Shown piece by piece: positions 1-5,103 of a stretch of DNA of 5,285 nucleotides. The stretch is taken from positions 1 to 5,285 of the forward strand of contig JAPLVX010000066.1 in the NCBI GenBank assembly GCA_026396945.1, written 5' to 3'. Both the position numbers and the translations under genes were made by a program. This stretch comes from Candidatus Falkowiibacteriota bacterium (GTDB lineage Bacteria > Patescibacteriota > Patescibacteriia > Patescibacteriales > UBA12465). Position 1 is the stretch's first letter; every line of letters begins with the position of its first letter. The notes under the pieces were generated by a model. It did not search any database and was not told the origin of the DNA. It was given only the letters and a program-made list of their open reading frames with translations.

Positions 1-1202
1 AGCAATTGAATTTGCCTAACCAGGAATTAATAATTCGTGGTTTTGCTCGACCTAATTTACAGTTTGGGGTTGTGCAAACCAATAATAGTCAGAAAATTGA
101 TTTGATTGTCGATATTGTTAAAAATTCGGATAATGGATCGGGCATTATTTATGTGGGCACGAGGAATAAAGCCGATGAATTAGTGGATATTTTGATTGCC
201 AATGACGTTAAGGCGGTTGTTTATCATGCTGGTCTAGACAGCGATAGCCGAACCTGGGTCCAGGAAAGCTTTTTGAGCGGTCGCGCTCAAGTCGTAGTGG
301 CGACCAACGCCTTTGGCTTGGGAATTAATAAGCCCGACATTCGTTTTGTTATCCATCATGACCTCCCCGGCACGATTGAGGCTTATTATCAAGAAGCCGG
401 TCGAGCCGGTCGCGATAACCAACCCAGTTTTTGTTTGCTATTTTATTCGCCCAAAGATCGTTATTTGCGAGAATTTTTTATTAAGGGCGATAACCCAAGC
501 CCGGAAATGATCAGCGAGGTTTATGATTTTTTGCTAAATTTAGAAACCAATCATGAAGACTCCATTCTGATAACTTATAGTGAAATTATAAAAAATTTAT
601 CCGAGAATGTTCCGGAAATGTCAGTCGGCACAGCCCTTAAAGTTTTGGAACGCCACGGCTATATTTCTCGTCCCAATGAAAAGACCGCTAATGCGTACAT
701 TAGATTGAAAGCTAAAATAGATGACGTTCTGGCCGCAACCGGCAAAAGAGCGAAAACGCAAATTGAAGTTCTAGAAAAATTAGTCGAGCGTTTTTCGGTC
801 GAATTGCAAAAAGGTTGGGATGTTAACTTGGAAGAATTAGCCACAATCATCAAAGTCAAAAAAGACTCGATTGTTAGGACCATCAAGAAATTACAAGAAA
901 AAGATTTAATTGAATACCGTCCTCCCTTCAAAGGCACGGAAATTAAAATTATAAAAAGGATTGACCCTCTAGATTTGGAATTAGATCGCCACTCATTAAG
1001 GGCCAAAGCTGCCCGCGCTTATGAAAAATTAGATGAGATGGAAAACTACGTTTATAATTTAGGTTGTCGTCAAGAATATATTCTTAAATATTTTGGCGAA
1101 ATGGACTCGGTCGATTGTGGCCGCTGTGACAGTTGTCTCAAAGTTAACCAAGCCAAAGCCAAGGGGCAAACGGATTATCGCCATAAAGAATATTTAGGCT
1201 AG
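1..1202 (+). CDS. recQ: RecQ-family ATP-dependent DNA helicase, C-terminal part (5' end outside window)
   Basis: RecQ helicases unwind DNA 3'-to-5' in recombination and fork repair in the cytoplasm. The frame is open to the left edge, so the Walker A and DExH half lies upstream. Numbering from the codon at position 6, RecA-like domain 2 is visible: the FARPNL segment (13-18), IIYVGTRNKADEL (47-59), VVYHAGLDSDSR (71-82), VVVATNAFGLGINKPDIR (96-113) and the arginine-finger motif QEAGRAGRD (129-137). The zinc-binding cysteines are C354, C371, C374 and C377, with the CRQEYILKYFGE signature between the first two. About 215 residues separate motif VI from the first zinc cysteine, far more than the roughly 75 in E. 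coli RecQ. That stretch appears to contain winged-helix-like segments (roughly 187-222 and 270-318). I see no HRDC domain after the zinc site. It ends in TAG. The family call is firm; the exact subfamily is not. Confidence 0.93.
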   Translation, partial: QLNLPNQELIIRGFARPNLQFGVVQTNNSQKIDLIVDIVKNSDNGSGIIYVGTRNKADELVDILIANDVKAVVYHAGLDSDSRTWVQESFLSGRAQVVVATNAFGLGINKPDIRFVIHHDLPGTIEAYYQEAGRAGRDNQPSFCLLFYSPKDRYLREFFIKGDNPSPEMISEVYDFLLNLETNHEDSILITYSEIIKNLSENVPEMSVGTALKVLERHGYISRPNEKTANAYIRLKAKIDDVLAATGKRAKTQIEVLEKLVERFSVELQKGWDVNLEELATIIKVKKDSIVRTIKKLQEKDLIEYRPPFKGTEIKIIKRIDPLDLELDRHSLRAKAARAYEKLDEMENYVYNLGCRQEYILKYFGEMDSVDCGRCDSCLKVNQAKAKGQTDYRHKEYLG

Positions 1203-1268
1203 GGGCGTATTCAGGTTAGAGTAGGTAGGGCGCAGTCGGAACGAATTACGGCGGCTAAAAAATTTAAA

Positions 1269-1967
1269 ATGGACCAAAAAACTGAAAAAAATTTGTTGAA
1301 GATTGTTAAGGCTAATTATCAGGACATAGCCGATGTTTTTAATACCACCAGGAAAAAAGAAATTTGGCCGGAAATTAAAAAATTAGCTCAAGAAATTAAA
1401 GCCGGTGATCGGATCTTAGATGTCGGCTGTGGCAATGGTCGTCTGTTAGAAGTCCTCAAAGATAAGCAAATAGAATATCTGGGGGTTGATCAGAGTGAGA
1501 GCTTAATTGATTTAGCGCAGACCAATTATCCGGGATTCCGTTTCAAGCTTGGCAACATCTTAGACCTGGGTCAAACTAAAGAGCATAATTTTGACTATGT
1601 TTTTTGTTTAGCGGTTTTTCATCACTTACCTTCCGATAAGTTGCGGATCCAAGCCTTGAAACAATTGAAAAATAAATTAAATCCGCAGGGGAAGATAATT
1701 ATCAGCGTTTGGAATCTATGGGGTTATAAAAAACAGCGGTTTTTGATTTGGAGATTTTGGCTATTGAAACTATTGAATAAGCATAAGATGAAGTTCGGGG
1801 ATGTCCTTTTCTCTTGGAAAAACAGCGCCCAGCAAATTATAAGTCAGCGCTACTACCATGCTTTCAATAAACAACAATTAAAAAAAATTATCAAAAAGTC
1901 GGGCTTAAACAGCCTTGAATTGTATCGGGATAAGTACAATTATTGGGCGATAATCAATAAAAAGTAG
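1269..1967 (+). CDS. Class I SAM-dependent methyltransferase, Trm9/ALKBH8-like
   Basis: This 232-residue protein has a Rossmann-type methyltransferase core. Motif I is ILDVGCGNG (49-57), the acidic residue that would bind the SAM ribose is D74 in LGVD, and the post-core segment is FCLAVFHHLP (112-121). The N-terminal YQDIADVFNTTRKKEIWP (17-34), the HHL motif followed by LRIQAL (125-130), the IIISVWN strand (143-149) and the C-terminal RYYHAF (194-199) all resemble the Trm9/ALKBH8 group, which methylates modified wobble uridines in tRNA. That substrate is inference by resemblance; a small-molecule or other RNA substrate is possible. The ATG at 1269 sits just before the conserved N-terminal motif and has no Shine-Dalgarno site. 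The gene starts 66 bases after recQ, with no clear terminator or promoter between them, so co-transcription is likely. A Trp/Lys-rich stretch (148-173) after the core is probably a variable cap rather than a membrane segment. Confidence 0.85.
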   Translation: MDQKTEKNLLKIVKANYQDIADVFNTTRKKEIWPEIKKLAQEIKAGDRILDVGCGNGRLLEVLKDKQIEYLGVDQSESLIDLAQTNYPGFRFKLGNILDLGQTKEHNFDYVFCLAVFHHLPSDKLRIQALKQLKNKLNPQGKIIISVWNLWGYKKQRFLIWRFWLLKLLNKHKMKFGDVLFSWKNSAQQIISQRYYHAFNKQQLKKIIKKSGLNSLELYRDKYNYWAIINKK

Positions 1968-1994
1968 CCACTCTGATCGGCCTGATTCATTTTC

Positions 1995-2024
1995 TTGACA
2001 CCCCCTGGGGGTGTAGTGTATAAT
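1995..2024 (+). promoter_or_regulatory. Near-consensus sigma-70-type promoter of the repressor-thioredoxin-dehydrogenase unit
   Basis: A perfect -35 box, TTGACA (1995-2000), and a perfect -10 box, TATAAT (2019-2024), are separated by 18 bases. Transcription should start about seven bases after the -10 box, near 2031-2033. The start codon is at 2033, so the mRNA should be leaderless or nearly so. The spacer carries the palindrome described separately, so bound repressor would cover the promoter. Confidence 0.85.
1998..2014. promoter_or_regulatory. Probable CsoR/CstR-family operator palindrome
   Basis: The sequence ACACCCCCTGGGGGTGT is a perfect inverted repeat with 8-bp arms around a single T. 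It overlaps the end of the -35 box and most of the spacer. CsoR- and CstR-family repressors are known to bind pseudopalindromes with C-run and G-run half-sites of the ACCCC/GGGGT type, and the next gene encodes such a repressor. Autoregulation is therefore the natural reading. The site-to-protein link is inferred. Confidence 0.8.
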
Positions 2025-2032
2025 ATTATTAT

Positions 2033-2272
2033 ATGAAAACAACCGAGCAAAGAATTAATAATATCGTCGGCCAATTGGCTGGGGTAAAAAAAATGTTAAT
2101 ACCCAAGGAGAAAGACTGTTTCAAATTAATTATGCAATTGAAAGCTATCAAATCGGCCACGGCCGCCTTGATGGAAAAAATTGTCCAAGAAGAACTTGAT
2201 CATTGCTTGCGCGGGCAAGAGCCAAAACGAGCCAAGATGAAGAAAATTTTCGAGGAGATAATAAAAAAATAA
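2033..2272 (+). CDS. CsoR/CstR-family (DUF156) thiol- or metal-sensing transcriptional repressor
   Basis: This 79-residue all-helical protein shows the family pattern: RINNIVGQLAGVKKM (7-21), a first conserved cysteine C29 in KDC, LIMQLKAIKSA (32-42), and a second conserved cysteine C58 in DHCL. The 29-residue spacing matches both Cys36/Cys65 of CsoR and Cys31/Cys60 of CstR. The copper ligand His, four residues before the second cysteine in CsoR, is Glu54 here. The nearest His is H57, directly next to C58. A Cys-nonHis-Cys pattern is typical of CstR, which senses persulfides by cross-linking its two cysteines, so thiol or persulfide sensing is more likely than Cu(I) sensing. Family members form tetramers that leave DNA when the signal is bound. 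The gene is first in a unit with thioredoxin and the dehydrogenase, and it probably represses its own promoter. The ligand is inferred and untested, so no gene symbol is given. Confidence 0.9.
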   Translation: MKTTEQRINNIVGQLAGVKKMLIPKEKDCFKLIMQLKAIKSATAALMEKIVQEELDHCLRGQEPKRAKMKKIFEEIIKK

Positions 2273-2288
2273 TAATTAAATTTTATTT

Positions 2289-2342
2289 AAGTCTTGCTTA
2301 GCTATAGTTTTTTCTTAACTTCCAAGTAACTAAGCAAGACTT
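2289..2342. repeat. 13-bp perfect inverted repeat between repressor and thioredoxin genes
   Basis: The left arm AAGTCTTGCTTAG (2289-2301) and right arm CTAAGCAAGACTT (2330-2342) are exact reverse complements around a 28-base interior. In RNA this is a 13-bp stem that ends seven bases before the thioredoxin ATG. No T-run follows the right arm, so it is not a standard terminator. The interior holds only a weak ACTT/AAGT pairing. It could be a translation-control or mRNA-processing hairpin, or a DNA-binding site. The role is unknown. Confidence 0.75.
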
Positions 2343-2349
2343 CAGCCCT

Positions 2350-2682
2350 ATGTCGCATGTGCAAGAATTAAACAAAGAAAATTTTTCCGACGCAGTTTTA
2401 AAAAGTGATTTGCCAGTTTTGGTAGATTTTTGGGCGCCCTGGTGCATGCCTTGCCAAATGATGGCCCCGATTTTAGATGAACTCGCCGTCGATATGTTGG
2501 CGGAAATGAAAATCGCTAAAATTAATACCGAAGACGGTAATAACCAAGACTTGGCGATAGAATATCAAATTCAAAGCATCCCGAATATGAAGTTATTTAA
2601 GAACGGGCAGCTTATCGGGGAATTTATTGGTTTGCGCGATAAGGACACTTTAAAAAAGGAAATTACCGAGTTAATAAAATAA
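2350..2682 (+). CDS. trxA: Thioredoxin with WCMPC active site
   Basis: This 110-residue protein is a complete single-domain thioredoxin of normal length. The strand VLVDFWAPWCMPC (23-35) carries the catalytic cysteines C32 and C35, the buried D26, and the tryptophans W28 and W31. The cis-proline is P78 in SIPNM, followed by the usual KLFKNGQLIGEFIG segment (81-94). Thioredoxins reduce disulfides in cytoplasmic proteins and can also act on persulfides. The active site has Met33 where the canonical WCGPC has Gly. There is no signal peptide, so it should be cytoplasmic. It is the second gene of the unit, 77 bases after the repressor, with a 13-bp inverted repeat just before its ATG and no Shine-Dalgarno site. 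No thioredoxin reductase is in the window. Control by the upstream thiol-type repressor is inferred from gene order and the lack of a convincing internal promoter. Confidence 0.95.
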   Translation: MSHVQELNKENFSDAVLKSDLPVLVDFWAPWCMPCQMMAPILDELAVDMLAEMKIAKINTEDGNNQDLAIEYQIQSIPNMKLFKNGQLIGEFIGLRDKDTLKKEITELIK

Positions 2683-2692
2683 TTTTAAATAT

Positions 2693-3919
2693 ATGAGCAT
2701 CTTCGCCGATAATATTAAGCGTTTGCGAGAAGTCCAGAAGCTCGAAGAAATTAGCGACACCGACATGAAATTATTATTATCACCGCGGCAGATTAATAAA
2801 ACTGAATTAGTTTTAAAAGGCAAAAAATATCCGGCTTGGAGAATTGTTTACAATTATGCCTTGGGCCCGGGGAAAGGTGGAATCAGGTTTCATCCCGAAG
2901 TCTCTGAGGATGAGGTTCAGTCTTTAGCTTTCTGGATGGCTTTAAAAAATTCGCTCGCCGATATCCCTTACGGTGGTGCTAAAGGCGGAATTAAGTTTAA
3001 CCCCAAAGAAATGGACCCCAAGGACTTGGAAAAACTTAGCCGCTTGTACATTGATTATATGTATCCTTATTTGGGGCAAGACAAAGACATCCCCGCCCCA
3101 GATGTTTACACCAACTCACAAATTATGGCCTGGATGCTAGATCAATATGAAAAAAAAGTTGGTCATCACGAACCGGGGATGATTACCGGCAAGCCCCTAG
3201 AGCTTGGGGGCCTCGCCTTAAGGGGCGATGCCACGGCTCAAGGTGCCTATATTATTAGCAAAGAAATGATTGCGGAATTTTTACCGGCCCAGCCAGATAT
3301 CAAAATAGTGGTTCAAGGCTTTGGTAACGCCGGTTTATTTATGGCCGAGAAATTATATAATGACGGTCATAAAATAATCGCCGTGAGCGATAGCCAGGGC
3401 GGCATATATGATGCCGCCGGCTTAAATATTAAAGAACTAATTATTTGGAAGAATAGCGGTCAATCAGTAGTTGATTATCAAGACGGCCGGGCAATTAGCA
3501 ATGCCGAATTATTAGAATTAGAGACAGATATTTTAGTGCTCGCGGCTTTAGAAAATCAGATTACTAAAGATAATGCTAAAAATATCAAGGCTAAATATTT
3601 AATTGAGCTAGCTAATGGGCCGATTACTTATGAGGCCGATCAAATTTTAGCGGCGAACAAGCGACTGGTCGTGCCGGATATTCTAGCTAATTCTGGGGGT
3701 GTAATTGTCAGCTACTTTGAATGGGCACAGAATCGTACTGGCCAAATTTTGGATGAAGAATATCTTAAGGACCTACTGGGCAAAAAGATGAAGAAGAGCT
3801 GGGATCTAGTTTATTCCAAGTATCGCCAGCAAGAAAACAAGATATCTTTGCGTTTGGCCGCCTATGCCATCGCGGTGCTGAGAATTTTGGCGGCTGAGAA
3901 ATGGCGGGGGAATAATTAG
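2693..3919 (+). CDS. gdhA: Glutamate dehydrogenase (Glu/Leu/Phe/Val dehydrogenase family)
   Basis: This 408-residue enzyme would interconvert glutamate with 2-oxoglutarate plus ammonia using NAD(P). The substrate domain shows PGKGGIRFHP (59-68, with K61), PYGGAKGGI (92-100, catalytic K97) and PAPDVYT (134-140, catalytic D137). The Rossmann domain shows VVQGFGNAG (206-214) and AVSDSQG (230-236). Later conserved segments are ELANGPI (305-311) and NSGGVIVSYFEWAQN (333-347). The GGAKGGI form and S340 fit glutamate better than leucine or phenylalanine dehydrogenases, which tend to have a GGGKxxI form. Cofactor choice is left open; D233 lies at the end of the second strand. The length is at the short end for the family and nothing is missing. 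It starts ten bases after the thioredoxin stop with no Shine-Dalgarno site, so translation may be coupled. It is the last gene before the terminator. Pairing with thioredoxin and a thiol-type sensor is unusual. Confidence 0.93.
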   Translation: MSIFADNIKRLREVQKLEEISDTDMKLLLSPRQINKTELVLKGKKYPAWRIVYNYALGPGKGGIRFHPEVSEDEVQSLAFWMALKNSLADIPYGGAKGGIKFNPKEMDPKDLEKLSRLYIDYMYPYLGQDKDIPAPDVYTNSQIMAWMLDQYEKKVGHHEPGMITGKPLELGGLALRGDATAQGAYIISKEMIAEFLPAQPDIKIVVQGFGNAGLFMAEKLYNDGHKIIAVSDSQGGIYDAAGLNIKELIIWKNSGQSVVDYQDGRAISNAELLELETDILVLAALENQITKDNAKNIKAKYLIELANGPITYEADQILAANKRLVVPDILANSGGVIVSYFEWAQNRTGQILDEEYLKDLLGKKMKKSWDLVYSKYRQQENKISLRLAAYAIAVLRILAAEKWRGNN

Positions 3920-3994
3920 TTTCCTAAAGGACTCGTTCGATTTTTCAAAAAATTATTAAGAATGCGTCTCACCTTTTTAAAAATCATTTTCTTA

Positions 3995-4028
3995 AAAAAA
4001 GACGGGTTCATTTGAATCCGTCTTTTTT
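3995..4028. terminator. Bidirectional intrinsic terminator between convergent genes
   Basis: AAAAAAGACGG (3995-4005) pairs exactly with CCGTCTTTTTT (4018-4028). The stem continues inward through one G-U pair and three more pairs to a four-base loop (4010-4013). The T-run at 4023-4028 terminates plus-strand transcripts. The A-run at 3994-4000 gives the U-run for minus-strand transcripts. It lies between the ends of the dehydrogenase and lipoprotein genes and should serve both. Confidence 0.9.
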
Positions 4029-4054
4029 ATCTTTAGTCTTAGCTAGAATTTTTA

Positions 4055-5032
4055 TTATTGTACGCAACCCGCGGCTGAATTGCTACTAGCGGCCGTATTG
4101 AAACCGAAGCCGGAAGAAGGCGAGGCGCTTGATAAAGAAGCGGAACACTCCTTGGGGGCAGTTTTAAAGGCGGAGCAGATAGTTTTCAAGAGGCTGCTAG
4201 AGTCACGGTTGGTTTGAATTTCTTCACCGTTGATTATTAAAGTCGGAGAACCACCAACATTATATTTTTCATTATCAGCCTTGTTGACATCAAAGGGCGG
4301 GAAATTACCTTTCCAAGTAGTTTTATCGTTATAATTAGCGGTTACCTTATAAGTAACATCACTGTCTTTAACGCATTTATCAACGTTTAGGTTATTGCTC
4401 TTTAAGCAGGCTGGCCCCTGGCCCTCAGCGGCGAGAAAGCATTTTAAATAAGGGGCGAGTTTGGCCGGAGTATCTTTTTGGATACAATATTGAATTAAGT
4501 TTTCATCGATTTCTTTTTTCTCATGCATTGAATAACTAACAAATTTTAGTTGAAAATCCATTTTATTGCCCAAGGTATCGATTACTGGCAACATGCCTTT
4601 CTCTATTTGAGTACCAAAGGGGCAATAACTCATTACGAATAATTCAACGACCGGCTTATCGGTCTTAGTTTTTACCTCAGCCGCCGGCGTAGTTGCTGTA
4701 TTGTCCTGAGTGGTGCTACCTTGTTTGGCAATATCGGTCATGCTCAGTGCTTGAGGAAAAAACTGCGTACCATCAACAGTCACATATGAGTCAACTGTTT
4801 GGCCGTTGCCAATATCCACCTTAACTTTGTAAAGAGACTGGTTGTAAGGGGTAACATCGCTAACTTTAGCTTTACTGCCACTTTGCATTAAATAAGTGTT
4901 GATGAATTGCTCGGTTTTAGTTTTTGCCTCATCAGGACTTAGTTTTTTGGTAACGTTTGTTTTGGTGGCACAGCCGGTTAAGGCCAGCGCGCCTATCAAT
5001 AAAAACGATCCTAAAATTATGATTTTTTTCAT
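4055..5032 (-). CDS. Lipoprotein with DsbA/thioredoxin-like domain, CPFG active site
   Basis: This predicted 325-residue exported protein begins MKK, has a hydrophobic segment and an LTGC lipobox, and should be lipid-anchored at C21. I chose the ATG at 5032. An in-frame TTG at 5050 would add six residues before a normal signal peptide. Residues about 32-97 form a small alpha/beta domain ending in VDSYVTVDGTQFFPQ. After a Thr/Ala-rich linker (about 105-122) comes a thioredoxin-fold domain: VVELFVMSYCPFG (128-140), MHEKKEIDENLIQYC (169-183), YLKCFL (195-200) and the cis-Pro motif GGSPTLIING (260-269). The active site has one cysteine, C137 in CPFG, not CxxC. Further cysteines are C183, C198, C209, C220, C286, C296 and C323. 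The Ser-rich tail ends GCVQ. It resembles DsbA- or GILT-like proteins and may reduce, oxidise or isomerise disulfides outside the membrane. The exact reaction is unknown. Confidence 0.85.
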   Translation of the reverse strand: MKKIIILGSFLLIGALALTGCATKTNVTKKLSPDEAKTKTEQFINTYLMQSGSKAKVSDVTPYNQSLYKVKVDIGNGQTVDSYVTVDGTQFFPQALSMTDIAKQGSTTQDNTATTPAAEVKTKTDKPVVELFVMSYCPFGTQIEKGMLPVIDTLGNKMDFQLKFVSYSMHEKKEIDENLIQYCIQKDTPAKLAPYLKCFLAAEGQGPACLKSNNLNVDKCVKDSDVTYKVTANYNDKTTWKGNFPPFDVNKADNEKYNVGGSPTLIINGEEIQTNRDSSSLLKTICSAFKTAPKECSASLSSASPSSGFGFNTAASSNSAAGCVQ

Positions 5033-5044
5033 AGTTTTATCATT

Positions 5045-5072
5045 GGTCAAAATAGTTTTAGTAATTTTGGCC
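5045..5072 (-). repeat. Weak hairpin in the lipoprotein leader
   Basis: On the minus strand, GGCCAAAAT (5072-5064) and ATTTTGACC (5053-5045) pair with one mismatch around a ten-base loop. It ends 12 bases before the ATG at 5032. It is AT-rich and may be chance. There is no T-run after it in either direction, so it is not a terminator. Confidence 0.3.
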
Positions 5073-5103
5073 TTTAAATATAAAAATTAACTTAATTAGT
5101 TTA

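Noticed and set aside
659..1006. 115-residue open frame antisense to recQ
   Set aside because: It is fully covered by conserved RecQ coding sequence on the other strand and has no recognisable motifs or regulatory signals.
1..1202. Broken or truncated recQ pseudogene
   Set aside because: The missing N-terminus is explained by the window edge: the frame is open to base 1 and all visible motifs are intact.
2273..2349. Separate promoter or terminator between repressor and thioredoxin
   Set aside because: TATAGT at 2303-2308 has no adequate -35 partner, and the inverted repeat is not followed by a T-run, so neither is supported.
3194..3209. CCCC(N8)GGGG element resembling a second CsoR-type operator
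   Set aside because: It lies inside the dehydrogenase coding region, the spacing differs from the perfect palindrome at 1998-2014, and the codons there encode conserved protein sequence.
5033..5050. TTG start that would add six residues to the lipoprotein
   Set aside because: The ATG at 5032 gives a normal MKK signal peptide with a lipobox. The longer form adds acidic and polar residues and gains no ribosome-binding site.
4896..5090. 64-residue plus-strand open frame over the lipoprotein signal peptide
   Set aside because: Its hydrophobic character is the antisense of the signal peptide codons, and it covers a well-supported gene.
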